Below are positions 9,504 to 20,958 of a stretch of DNA of 64,000 nt, piece after piece. A model generated the notes under the pieces. It was not told where the DNA came from and did not search any database. It was given only the letters and a program-made list of their open reading frames with translations. The stretch's first letter is position 1, and each line of letters begins with the position of its first letter. A program made the translations under genes and the position numbers. Source of the stretch: Fasciola hepatica (taxonomy: Eukaryota; Platyhelminthes; Trematoda; Plagiorchiida; Fasciolidae); assembly GCA_948099385.1 (NCBI GenBank), contig CANUEZ040000179.1:11984001-12048000 (forward strand), in the 5' to 3' direction.

Positions 9504-10330
9504 TTTGATCCACTTCCACCTTCCGCGATATACTCGGGCAGCTTTTTCATCTGTCACTCCTCCATGGAGCACAATAGACGGCCTTCATATATTGATGTAC
9601 ACTTACCTGTGTACTACTCCACCATCTCCCCGGCAAAACTAAGCGTAGTCGCCGTAACCGAGCATTCCATAGTGATTCATCTTCCCTTTCTGCTTTGACG
9701 TTTCTTGCTAGCCCTCAATGAAGTTGGAAACTTGCCGTAAGCTTACCTGCATCCTCCCACCACCACTCTGGTAGTCCGCCTGCCTCGAGATACGTCAGCT
9801 GTTTGCCATGTGTCTGATACCTCTAATATCCAGCCACCACTTTATACCACCGTTTCTGTAGACAGTTGTACTTCCAAGTTGATACTCCTTGGCATACCTT
9901 TTATGGATTGAAAAATTTGCCGAACTCATCGACGAGATTCCCATCCATATGCCTTTCATATTCTGCAGCATTTAAGCAACTCTCCATACTCTGCTCAATA
10001 AATTCTTCTTTTTATAAAGACCAGCAAAATATCCTTTGAATGCTTTCCAGTGTCCACCATGGTAATTATTTCCCATACCATTTATGCACTTACTCCAGAC
10101 CTTTAGCTGACATCACTCAAAAAGTAGTCTAACCGGCTACCTGGCCACGGGTTTTCTGTTTGCCTGGCGTTATTGTCATGTCACTCCATTTCAATGTTCT
10201 CCTATAGTCCCCCGTGCACTTATTTTATCCTTTTGTAAATTCTGATTCTGTCATCAGTTGCACCACTTGAACATGAATTGCAGCATGCTTCGGGCCCATC
10301 CCAAATACACAAATATTATTATTATTAACC
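9500..10330 (+). mobile_element. Family C repeat, truncated by the palindrome breakpoint
   Basis: Mirror of 6443-7273. It ends at 10287-10330 with CATGCTTCGGG, a second CCC and an ATT repeat tail, the typical 3' terminus. The 5' side is cut at 9500-9503 in the LTR junction. No domain is recognised in the open frame 9346-9642, which also runs across the junction and is therefore chimeric. Confidence 0.6.
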
Positions 10331-10954
10331 CAAGCAACCCATTTACTCGAATCCTATTTGACCCACCTGCAAAATTTTGTTAATCTGCCCTACAAAATCC
10401 TTACAACTTGGCACCTACTCCATACCCCGCCATATGTGTCTTCCCGCAACCTATCGCTGGAAAGCCTTTACCCAAGTTGTGGTGGCTCGGACGTTCTGTT
10501 TCATCTGAGCACCTCCTCTTCCCGAAGAACACACTGCAACCCCTTCGGAACAAAGCTTCTGCACTTTCACTAGTGATTAGGGCGGCTGGTTCAAGTGTCT
10601 ACCCTTCACTATCAATATCTTTTCCCCTTTTTCCATCTGCGCTTTATCAAAAGCACTTTTGTTTTGGTTTTTTGTCAGCAAAGTCTCCCTTGTGACCTTG
10701 TTAAGCATATTCGAATTCCTGGGCATTTTGCTCCCGTTCCATCTGTACCTGATTGAGTATCTCGTCCGCGAAGCCGATTTTGCTCATCACTGAGCGACGC
10801 GACCACTTGACCTTCAAATTCCACTTGGCCGGGCATTTCTTTATGCTGCCACTAGAACTTCAACACTCCTGCGTACTACATACATCTAGTTGACTATCCA
10901 GGGGTTCCTATTGTGAGCTCACCTGTACCGTGTATTCACGCTGCCGAGGGTGCT

Positions 10955-10992
10955 TCAGGTGCTCCGGAATAAACCATCATAATCACTGGGAT
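10955..10992 (+). repeat. Retroelement-type 3' terminus
   Basis: GTGCTTCAGGTGCTCCGGAA followed by ATAAACCATCATAATC resembles the end at 1662-1708. Mirror at 5781-5818. It probably marks the 3' end of another truncated insertion. Confidence 0.4.
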
Positions 10993-11041
10993 GCTCCGTG
11001 TAGCTTAGTTCCTGGCGATGTACAGGTCGATTCCTGCTTTA

Positions 11042-11480
11042 TCAGGATGAGGTACAGACAGTCTGCTTTACCAGCACTTGCAGGGCACCGCTAGCAACGG
11101 ATGAGGAAGACAACGGGTTTTGGCAGATGCTAGGCGCAGCTTTGTCACAGACAAAGGAGTTCGTCTTGTTAGGGGATCTTATTCTGCCGGAAATCAAATA
11201 AGAAAAAGAGACCTCGCCATGGGGATCCAATGACCACTGGCTTCAGCGGTGGGTCTAGTTGCAAGCACCTACTCGGCATGTGACGCAAACTGAAATACTC
11301 AAAGGTGGAAAGACCCCTTCTATCACCGATTTAGTCATAAAGCGGTACGACCAAAATACGTTAAAGAAATTACTTCAGACGAGCCAGTGGACAAAAGCGA
11401 CCATGTGGTCATAAGATTCGCACTAAAACTAAGCGAAACTCAGAAGGGAATCGTGCTATATCGGCTCTACGGGGGTAGTA
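11042..11480 (+). pseudogene. Endonuclease (EEP) remnant of a non-LTR retrotransposon
   Basis: From about 11054 a frame reads VCFTSTCRAPL, then GDLILPEI at 11172-11195 (GDFNLP-I in intact relatives), a stop, PSITDLVI, and after a frame change KSDHVVI with the SDH triplet at 11396-11404. This spacing fits the apurinic-type endonuclease of CR1/Jockey-like elements, which nicks target DNA for reverse transcription. At 11516-11536 a QWIPGHA block follows. It could be an RNase H or linker trace, but that is weak. Stops and a frameshift make it nonfunctional. Confidence 0.55.
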
Positions 11481-12626
11481 ATATTAATAAATTGAAGGGG
11501 GAAGAGTAAGATACTCAGTGGATACCGGGTCACGCGAGCAACTCCGTTGGCGAAAGTAGGGAGGCCATTAATATGGGGGCTATTCAGACTTACAGAGGGT
11601 TTTTCACCTCTGAGAGTGGTTAGCAGTAGAAATCAACCCCTACAGTGGAAGTCAAAATTACCCAAGGTTAAGGTCATTCTTTGGCAACGACGGGTGGCGT
11701 ACTAGCTGTGCGAAGTTCACGTGGCGTGGAATAGCCACGAGATGATCACGAACACAGCTAAATAGATCCATAGAGTAGATATGTATTCTTTTGAGCGTCG
11801 GTTAGCCGACTCGGTACGCACAAACCCAAAGTGGTTTTACGCTCGAGTCCATTCCCAAAAAGTGTGCACGAAAGTGTAGCAGCTCTGGAAGTGACACAGG
11901 GACTACTAGCTCTTGGTGACAAAGACAAGACCGACAATCTTTTGGCATTATCCAAGAGTATATATCAGCCGACAAATAATAATAATATTAATAATAATAG
12001 TTTACTTCGGAAAAGCTCAAAGCACAGCTTACGTATTATCAAATTTTTACTAGCGACGAAGTGGACAAAACATTCGCGAAAAATTTAGGAATGCGCGTAA
12101 TCAGCTTGGGGTAGGTAAACTCAGAAGGCAGATGAGGAGATAAATGTATGATAAGTGTATGCACACCGGAGAATAGTAAGGGATGTTGAAGTAAACCCAA
12201 GGGTGGATTTAAATGGGCGCCCGATGAATTTGAATGTCGAGGCCAAATTGAGGAACTGTCAGAGCCGAACGGGGTGGTCCCCTTTGGTCCAACAGCGCAT
12301 TATGTGAAAATACGCAGTCGATTTGATGGGATGCGCGATAACTGAGCTGCCATTTGTGGGAAAATACAGCCATCTGTACAAAGATACAGTCCACGGTAAC
12401 CGATACACGGTTCCGGGAATTGTACAGCAAAACGGGGAAATATACAGCGAAATGTATCATTAGAAGGAAGGAGCTGAAATTCCCTTTGTACGCCTCAATT
12501 ATGACGTAGACCGGTACGATTTTGTGCACCTGAATCGGGAAAATACCAAGCATAGTTGCTAAATTTAAATACTTGTAGTCGAACCTGAAATTATGAATGT
12601 ATGTACAAGTGGTAATTATTATCATT
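11481..12626. other. Unrecognised stretch inside right arm
   Basis: Mirror of 4147-5292. It contains an AAT trinucleotide stretch near 11978-11999 and the segment at 12145-12250 related to 7890-7990. No supported gene. Confidence 0.35.
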
Positions 12627-12927
12627 ATATAATAATATATGTATATTTACACGTAAATACATATACGTATACGCGTGTATATATACATACATATATTTAT
12701 ACGTAAACACATATATATACATATACGTACACATATATATGCCTGTGTATATGTGTAAATGTGTAAGTGTGAATATATACATATATGTATGTTGTACACC
12801 TGCACCTACGTATATAACCACAAAGATATACACGTAAGTATATTTATATGCGCGTGTACACATATGCATGTACACGCATGCTTTTATAAATACTTTCATG
12901 CAGATGCATACACACACGTATATCTGT
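12627..12927. repeat. Alternating purine-pyrimidine tract, mirror copy
   Basis: Mirror of 3846-4146 and apparently identical in length. That is notable, because such tracts normally diverge fast by slippage. Confidence 0.85.
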
Positions 12928-13493
12928 ACCTAAGTAAGGAGTACTTCTCTAGATTTAGCCCATCTTCTCCGGTCTGCACGACTTTCTGTTTCCGTGACCG
13001 CAATATTGTAAGATTGTACGCAACTAAGCCAACCTTCAGTTACGCGAGGAGAAGTCTTAGCTCACAAGGGGCACGACTCCCATTAGGAGCACTTGTCTTT
13101 ATACAACCCACCCACATTGTAATACGCAATACGTCGCACTTAAAGGAAGGACCCATTTTGCAACGAATGCAAAATAGAGGACAAAATGAATGGTAAGAAG
13201 CGTATTCAAAGGTGGTGGTTCATTTGTACAAAATGATCCTTTGATACACACTTCCGTGCTTGACTGACCGCGCACCGGAGACCAATACTGAAGACCGGCT
13301 AATTTTTGGGGGCGGGAGGAGCGGTCCGCCTCACTGCTCAAGAACAGTGGCCTAATCCCAGCCGAAGTTCGGCGGTCATAACGGTGGATCTAACCGCGTC
13401 CAGCACCCGTGATGTAGTAAAGTGAAAATGAAAACATTTATCATCTGTGCTTACTATGTACGAGGCAAAATGAGAATCGCAATTTTAACTAAC
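12928..13493. other. Noncoding stretch inside right arm
   Basis: Mirror of 3280-3845. The only feature I see is the partial match to the GC-rich module near 13380-13415. Confidence 0.35.
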
Positions 13494-15000
13494 TCATCTT
13501 TCATCGGGGCTAGCTGCAGGACAGTGGAAGCAGTCCTAGTGACCCTTGTTTCCGGAGTTTGAACATTGGTGGTGCGTCCAACGCGAGCAACGGCTGAACT
13601 GTACCCAGTGGGTTTCCTGGTCCGAATCAACCTCGGGATCCTAACGACGACAGGCGACGCACTCGTTTTCCACGGTCGGCAAATGCGGTCTTTCCAGATG
13701 GAGCCTCTTCTCCTGAATCCGGTATCGTGCGGAGGTTGTAGTGTGCAAACGTCGAAACTGTACCAGCTGGCATGGATGTCCTATCATCTTAATGTCTTGT
13801 TCGTCCGTGTTTCTAAGCACTACCGTCGCCTTACGTTTTGAAGAAGTAAGAACCACTGGTACCTGTAACGTGCTGGGTGTCCGCCTAGCCGCAATGTTGC
13901 GCCTTGTGCTAATTAGTTTCCCTGGGTACCTAAGAACAGTGTGATGGCCTCCAAATTCCACAGTTGTGTTAGTAGTTTTGTCAAAGCAGCTTATGTCAAT
14001 ATCTTGCCTGCACCCCATGGCGGTGGCTAAGTTTCTCGGCCGACAAACAACGTAAAAGTTTATCGTTAACCGAGCCTCCTAAAGCAACCGATATATCCTT
14101 TCCGACGTCTTCGCTGACGAATACCTCAGGCCTAGGGTTGTACTGGGGCATCATTTCGTCAATTTCCGTCAACAACCTCTTTGGAGTTCCAACCGAGAAC
14201 GGTAGTCTAACATCAACAGCCTATCGACCTACTGGTATTTTGTGGAATCCATTTTCTATTTTGTTGGTCACATGCAAAATGTGGCGGCATGAAATCGGCC
14301 ACCGCTTAAAGAAGCAACAAGTGCAAATGGGGTAAGGAACCATTCTAACAGTCACTTTACACGACCGACGGCTTATAAGCAAACATCTGCCGTCATTAGG
14401 TTAAATGTTTCTTCACCTTGGCCGTCTTGTAGTAAATATCCCTTACTGTGAACGACCGGTTGAACATTTTGCGAGCATTTTCGCATATTTCACTGGATCT
14501 ACGAAAATTACTCATCAGTTATAACATGTGGGACACTTGTTCGGGAGCCAAACGCCTATTTCTGTGGTAGAGCCTATCGCTGATTAGATGGAAATCGTGG
14601 TTATGCTGAAGACTTTGATCGACGACTTTGTATTGCATTCCAGCGGCATGGATTCTCACGAAGGCCGGGCATTGAGTATTCCGATATCTGAAAAGTAAAG
14701 ATAGATTTGTATATAGATAGATTTACTGTGCGATGCATACCTGATGGCCGTCCTATTTCGGCGTCGGTTGTAAACGCGGCAAAATTTAACCCGGTAGTAT
14801 GGGAAATGTTTTGGATGTTCACCCAGATGCGTACGAAGCCAGTTCTCAGCACTCACATTCTCATGAACTTAAAACTACGTGCCTGTCTGTTGCTGAAATA
14901 ACCGAAAGTCTTCCTCAAACCTTGAGAGCAATTTATGGGTATTCTTTACGTGTCTTGAGAAACTCCCAGAGTCATCAATGGGAAAAAGGGCAACGACCAT
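13494..15000 (-). pseudogene. MULE transposase relic, right-arm copy
   Basis: Minus-strand mirror of 1773-3279 with the ATG at 14998-15000. The FAR1-type finger, the 53-bp intron (14688-14740), the SWIM finger (about 14281-14325) and the PHD-like finger (13521-13661) are all present and the DDE core is missing, as in the left arm. One difference matters: the base pairing with T2517 makes GAA here instead of TAA, so the stop after the SWIM finger in the left arm is absent in this copy. The other stops are shared, so this copy is also a pseudogene. Confidence 0.7.
14688..14740 (-). other. 53-bp GT-AG intron, right-arm copy
   Basis: Mirror of 2033-2085, with the same donor, acceptor and phase. 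Confidence 0.75.
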
Positions 15001-15529
15001 GACAGGTAACACATCTGAAGGGTGACAGCCTTGCACAACCTTTTTATACCAAGTCGTGGCAGACCTAATATTGATAATAATAATGGTTTATTTCTGGGAC
15101 ACCCGAAGCCTGCTTGATTGCATGATCATATGGTACATTTGGGGTCACAGAAATGTTCCTTGGATATTTACTGGGGTAAATGCAGCGTAAAATTGTATAG
15201 GTTTTAGTGGTCTATTGTACGAATGCCTGGCAAATTCGCGTTTGAAGGTCAGGTGGAAGTACTTCTCAGTAGTGAGTGAGATAAGCTCCGCCGTCGAGAT
15301 ACATGATGAAGCAAAGCGGGGTTGAAAGAAAAACGCTCAATACTTCGGATAGCATCGAGGTAAAGTCGCAGAGGTGAGTAAACTGACAAAGAAAACCTTC
15401 GAAAAAGCACCGGCGGAAAATGGAGGAATTGTTGGTGATGACGGACATGCACTTGAACCAACAGCCCAAATGACCCAGAAAATAGCAGAAGCATGATACC
15501 GAAGGTTTGGTGGTATCCCCGGGGGGGGG

Positions 15530-15678
15530 GAGGAAAATTGCGTAAATTAAACAGTCCATTTTACCACTGAATTTGTACTTAAGTACTGAAGAATAGTAAT
15601 TACTATTCGTCTAGAGGTTGTGGAGGACGCCCTCTTTAAGAGGTGTATGTATATGCTGGAGACTGGAAATCTTGCTGG
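15530..15678 (-). repeat. Repeat X, copy 3 (inside right arm)
   Basis: Mirror of 1093-1241. There is no fourth copy beyond 16204, so the extra copy at 420-568 belongs only to the left junction. Confidence 0.85.
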
Positions 15679-17139
15679 AGCAGAGTGACAAAGGTTGAAA
15701 GGTGGGTGAAACACGATTCAAATAAACGGTTCGTTTCAGGTTAATTAGCGAACACAAGTTGACAACGGAGTGGACAGAGGAGTTGATAAACGATGGTCTT
15801 ATGCATTCATATGAGGGTGGTGCATGAATGATACTGTCAAAACTTGCAGACGATGGCTTAACGGGACAGACTGGCAAGAGTCTGATATGGAACACTTGGG
15901 AAACAACCGGAAGTTCGGTGACCTGGCAAAGGTTAGGAGAAATTGCATTCTCAGTGGTCTTTGGCATAGGTGCCCAGTCTTGGAGGACTGATGAAAAAAT
16001 GGCGATAAGTAATAGCTTGGTGAAATAGCTTTCAACAGATGAGGAATACAAGGTTACAACGGAGTGGGCATAATAGTGGTATAAATGTTCAATATCTGAC
16101 GGAATCAACTGGAAGTAGTACATCACTGAAATCTTCAAAAGGCGCAGGTGGTTGTGTGACCGGGTGGGTTGAGGGAAGTGCGACATGAGACTTAAGGGGG
16201 GAGACAAACAGATTAACGGCGACCTAAATAATGGGTAGTTCGTTTTCAGCTAACGATGTGGAAAAATCACTCTGTGGATTGTGAAGCAGGTAGCCGACCA
16301 TGATACCTTGGTGGAACAGCAGCAGTGATGAGTGAAAAGTGATACAATTAAGGATTTGTCTGGGTCCTTTGATGGAACCATGGGAGCATCTAAAGTTGGT
16401 AACGAAGTAGATGCGGAAGGTAGACTGATACAGTCGTATAAGAAGTGGTTCATATCAACAGCTCTCAGGAAGTGCAGGCGATTGCATAGCTGGATATGCT
16501 GAAGTCTGACCTGGAAGCTGAGGAGGCAGTCGAGCTATTCATGCCCTGGATTGTGGATACCTCAAAGCCAGCGCAACCCCCATGAAATGCAAATGGCTGA
16601 ATGAAAGTAGATTCAACGGAAGGACACAGTGGAATTTAGAGCTGGTGTCACGTAGATGAAGCGCTGGAAGGAGGACCATTACGTGTTCCGTGGAATTGTT
16701 GGCATGCGAGAAACGAATCTTTGAATGATGGTTTTCTCTGGGTAAACCTAGTGGTGACATACAAGTTACCAAGTGGATGAATGGTCTCTTCAGGAGTGTA
16801 CCGGGAATTGTGACCTTCATAATAAAGATCTTAACAGTTAAACTGTTTAATGTTCCAGGGAACGGAATCCAAAAACTGGACATAACAGGAGGAGGGCAAA
16901 CATCGGGTCAGTTCAGATAGATAAAAGATAAGTCGATGGATATAAACGTTAGTAGTCGCAAATATCAGGGTAAATGTCTGAGCCTAGCCAATATATGTGC
17001 ATACGTTGATTTGAAACTTGACTGGCTGCATGGTAGACCTTGTTCAGGAGCGTTAGAGGAGGCAATGGATGGCAGCAATAAGACGCAAAAGACGTTGTTT
17101 TACAATCCGTAACTGGTGCTGGTAGGGGAGGGTAGCCGT

Positions 17140-17300
17140 GCGCTGGACACCTAACCAGAAAACCACTTGTGGTGGCTGGGGGTGCGACCCCCCAGACTAG
17201 TTGCGCTTGCACATAGTTGCAGACGTCCTGCACTTCAGACGTGTGCCAGCCAAAGCGGTGGATCTGACCGCGCCCCGCACCGCTGGGATTCACATGAGTT
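17140..17300 (-). repeat. GC-rich module, copy 1
   Basis: A ~160-bp block ending GATCTGACCGCGCCCCGCAC on the plus strand recurs at 20470-20640 and 39680-39840. The minus-strand open frame in it (NPSGAGR then HRFG) stays roughly aligned in the other copies. Its nature is unknown. I looked for tRNA-like A and B boxes and did not find a convincing pair. Confidence 0.6.
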
Positions 17301-17763
17301 TTCTTGGAGGGGCCAAACGGCCGTAGGTATCAGGTGGAACTCAATCAGGCGACCAGGCTTCAGGAGATCCCGAAACGTGACCGGCGTGGTTTCCAGAGTG
17401 TCAAGAGTCATAGAAAGAAAGGTTCGCAAGAATGAAGGTCTAGAAATAGAGAAAAAGTAGAGGATCGCAATCTGGGATGCTCCTAGCTGAGGATAAATGG
17501 GGATCGATGCAAAGAGGCAACAATAATAGACAATGACTCTCTAGGATTAGGTTTTCGGTTGCAGAAGACAGAAAAACTAAGAATTTGTACTCAATTTCAT
17601 CTGTCATAGACCGCCGGTGTTTGTACGATTCGAAGGTATAGACCTTTTTCACAGGCTTGACCATCGGTCTGCTTGCATCAGATAGCAGTAAGGCTTGGAT
17701 AACCGTGAGGAACTTAACCAACGTACCTCTAAATCGACGGCTGGAATTGGAACTGCGTACATC

Positions 17764-18460
17764 TTAAGGTAATTTACTCCACAAGTTAGAGTACGCTGTG
17801 ATGAAGAAGTTTAAACGTAAACTAGCGTTGGTATTAGAGGTTGAAAGGGTAGGAACTCTAGAGCACAGTGGATAGCTAGAAACAGGCGCAAAGTGCAACG
17901 GATTAGGAGTACATGCCCGGTTGTGAAGAATGTTATGCAGAATGATGGAGTTCAGTTTCATACGGCGAAGCCACAAAGGGTCTAGTTTGAAAAATAAGCA
18001 GCGTTCTATATAGGTGAGGGGTGAGCTCCATCCAATCAGTCACTCACTAAAACTACGTTGTACTGACTCGATAGAAATTTTTTCTGGTTTCCGCATACTA
18101 AAAAAGATCTGTGGGAAGTAGTCTAGTAAAGGACTGACATGAGATTTATAAAGGAAAAGAATGCAGTCTCAAATTTGGAAGGAGCGAGATATTAGCCCTA
18201 GGCACTTTCTAGCCTTAGCGACCTGGAGAGCCGAATATCCCGAGAAATTAAATGTGCAGAAATAGCTTGGGCGAAGGTCCCGAACGACTTGCTTGTTAGC
18301 AGTGGATGAGCCACAAATGGCCAACTCTCCTGGAGGTAGCTTGCATTTATAATTAAGAACATCAAATTCGTCAGCGGAAAAAATCATCTGCCAAGTTGAG
18401 CACCATCTATCTACTTCAGGTATGTCTTTAGAGATGTTTCAGATAGCCGAGACGATGTAT
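17764..18460 (-). pseudogene. Non-LTR RT fragment (post-YADD region and C-terminal tail)
   Basis: On the minus strand the order is FSADEF..YKCKLPPGELA, then QVVRDL and FSGYSALQVAKARKCLG, then WLRRMKLNS and the tail SNLWSKLP. This is the region after the RT active site plus the C-terminal tail of a CR1/Jockey-like polyprotein, and it closely parallels 40365-41153. The catalytic core and endonuclease are missing (5' truncation). Stops and frame changes separate the pieces. Confidence 0.6.
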
Positions 18461-18539
18461 TCAGTCTTGAATGAGTAGACAGATTTACGTCACTGCAAAA
18501 GCAAGAACATTCCCATTTTCCGCGAAAATGACTTCATCA

Positions 18540-19169
18540 ACTCAAATCATTTTCTTTATTATTCACATATGGCGCCAATTTGGCCATCATTAAGTTTTGA
18601 TCACAAGGCGCTATCCGTCAAGCGCAGTTGATTGGAACCTGAGAGTTTCGCATGAGGTGAACAGAAAATCGGCATAAGAAACTATGATAACGAGGGGAAA
18701 TGAAAGAACGAAATAAGAAAGGAAGACAAAAGGAAAAGAAAAGAAAGGAGGGAAGAGAGGAAAAGTTTGAGTTGCAATAAGTGGACGGAGTTGAACTCAA
18801 AACGGGAAGAGAGCCACGGAAAACGAAAGCAGTGGGTTGGATGGCATCAGCTGTTTGGAAGGATCGGGATAGTGTAAACGTGATGCACAAATATATATAT
18901 GCATATAAATGGACGCTTATCATGGGGGGAATGGGTTGTTGGCAAGAGAACTGAACGGCAAAAACTGGATGACGCAGAGGATATATAGATATATATATGT
19001 GAAGAACAAGGAAAAAGGGCAGTAGGGTGATAAAACATGAGAGTAGCAGTGCTTTAAAGGGAGAAATAGGGTTGTATCAGTTGGTATAGAATTAAGTTGG
19101 ATAAATCCAGATGAAGCCGTTCATGACAAGCGAATACAGTGGATCAAAAAAGAGAAAAAAGGAAGTGAT
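18540..19169. other. Noncoding, AT-rich dinucleotide tracts
   Basis: Contains two TATATATA-like runs (about 18892-18899 and 18980-18997). It weakly resembles the stretch before 8572. No gene supported. Confidence 0.35.
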
Positions 19170-19954
19170 TTTGGAAGCGCAGGAGTGATGACGGCGGTGA
19201 AGAGCTCTTCATAAAGGAGGGGATGTAAAGGAAAAGATCGAATAAAGGAGGTATGAGTGAATCTAACAATGTGGGTAACGCAGGCGTGATATGTAGTGAC
19301 GGTCGAGAATGAGAACGGCTTTAGTAAGTGAACGTACACCATTCGGTAGGAAAATGATGGCAGTGAAAACGGCTGGGGAGCGCAGAGTGAATACAGGTAC
19401 AAACTGGTCGGAGTGGTGTAGACTATCAGCGGAGGAGGGTACCCTGGAGGTGAGACTGGCTGTGGAGTTAATATGCAGCACCTGTGGAAGCTAACTGCGT
19501 GGGAGAGAAGTAAGTGGAGGACCAAAGGAATCGGGTAATGGAGGGTCGTATGGTTTAAAGCCGTGAATGAAAATCATTAAGTAACGTTGTGTTTACATTA
19601 TTTGGAAGGTGGGAAGTCAGACCTAATTGAAAAGCACGCAGAAAATGCCTGTGGCGAGCAATACACGGGACAGATGAGAGTGCCGACCGAAGGGAAACAG
19701 GTAAAAGACGAATAATTGGATCGTTTTACTGCAGGTGAAGCAGAGCGAAGACCGAGAACGGAAATACAAATCTGCGGTGGGAGAAAGGCATGGGAAATGT
19801 TTGCGTGTCGGAGTTGAGACAATGAAACTAGGGAGCTGCTTGTTTTTAAGGGATTGCACGAATGGATTGGACCAGACGTTGCTAGTCGGGGCACTGCCTA
19901 GGGGAGGATCCAGAAAAAAATTGCGGAGAAAAGCAAGGAAAATATGGTGACGGT
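19170..19954. repeat. 785-bp direct repeat, copy 2
   Basis: Matches 8572-9356. Here the sequence continues past GACGGT into GAAAAG without an LTR, giving the probable empty-site arrangement for the LTR insertion at 9357. Confidence 0.9.
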
Positions 19955-20958
19955 GAAAAGATAATGAATGTGGCTGTATTGGATGCGAAGTTTGGTACGA
20001 CGAATTCTAATATGGTGATTGGTTATGGGTACTGGTGAGTCCGGTGCGTAGTATTAGAGGGTGTATGATAGAAGGATAGCAGAGGACACGACAGTGTGGC
20101 GCCTAGTGAGGTGTGCAACCAGTGAGCTTTATGAGTGTGGGGAGGCACCAAGTGAGTAGATATTGGCAGCAGGTAGGGGCGGTATCGGTGGAAAAGGAAA
20201 TACCGCAGGCTTGGTTGAGAGTGGAATCATGCAGTGAGGAGTAGCATAGTGAGAAACGATATGAACAGGGACAGAATGGGTGGGTGTGCTTACGGTAGTA
20301 GAACGGCAAAAATGGAAAGTGATAAGAGTGATGACGAGAACGACAGACGAGCGAACCTTGGCGGAACAAGGATGGTGGCAGCATGCGATCTGCTACCGGC
20401 AGTATTGGATGCGGTGGGGCGAGGAGGACTGGAGGATGCGATCAGCAACCGGTGATATTGGGCGGGGCTGACCGTACGCTAGACACCAAACCTGGAAAAC
20501 ACTTCGTTAGGTGAACACAGGAGGTGTGATCCACTAGCCTAACTGCGCTTGCATATCATCGCAGACGGTCTGCATGCCCGATGTGCACCGGCCAAAGCGG
20601 GGAGTCCGACCGCGCCCCGCACCGTTGGGATTGGCGTGAGTGATCACTGCCGATTGTGCGGGGGAAGAGCAACCACGGTAAGGGTATAAGATTCAGGATA
20701 ATTTAGTCAAGTTGTGAGACCGTGGACAACAGAGCTAACGGAAACAACGATCGACAGACGGCCATATGGCACTATTATCTAAGCGCACCTGCCAGGCAAA
20801 TAATCAGTACAATGCCCGAAGTGGTTGACCTGAATTTAGGATTACTGGAAAGGGAAATGTGATAGAGAAACGCAGACGAGCTTGATTGAGAAACTGGGTT
20901 ATTCCACTAAAATCAAGAGATAAGGTCTCCGCGGATCAGCAGTGGCAATTTTCATGAT
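19955..20958. other. Noncoding region with GC-rich module at its centre
   Basis: Apart from the module at 20470-20640 I see no recognisable gene. Minus-strand frames here are short and rich in Ser, His and Cys. Confidence 0.35.
20470..20640 (-). repeat. GC-rich module, copy 2
   Basis: Shares GGCCAAAGCGG and GACCGCGCCCCGCACC with copy 1, and the preceding CTAACTGCGCTTGCATAT with CTAGTTGCGCTTGCACAT. Unknown nature. Confidence 0.6.

Larger units (their letters stand above)
9500..16204 (-). repeat. Right arm of the palindrome
   Basis: Reverse complement of 567-7273. The inner end joins the LTR fragment through CGCT. The outer end is at a six-G run (16196-16201). Similarity to the paralogous segment at 38.2-41.1 kb continues across 16204 into the right flank, so the outer edge of this arm looks native while its inner edge is a breakpoint, the opposite of the left arm. 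Confidence 0.93.
15740..18500. repeat. Paralogous segment P1 (pairs with 38.2-41.1 kb)
   Basis: Aligns in the same orientation with 38200-41100 at roughly 70-80% identity by eye, including ACCATGATA, CATGGGAGCATCTAA and GTCGAGC words. Within 17650-18117 the match to 40252-40716 rises to about 98%. It crosses the palindrome edge at 16204 without a break. It contains one copy of the GC-rich module and the RT fragment 17764-18460. Confidence 0.7.

Noticed and set aside
9346..9642. A 98-codon protein across the LTR and the palindrome arm
   Set aside because: The frame crosses the rearrangement junction at 9500-9503 and is therefore an accident of the join.
11516..11536. QWIPGHA as evidence of an RNase H domain after the endonuclease remnant
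   Set aside because: One short motif without the catalytic Asp/Glu blocks around it, so too weak to call.
17140..17300. tRNA-derived SINE or tRNA gene
   Set aside because: GC-rich and repeated, but no proper A-box/B-box pair and no cloverleaf that I could fold by eye.
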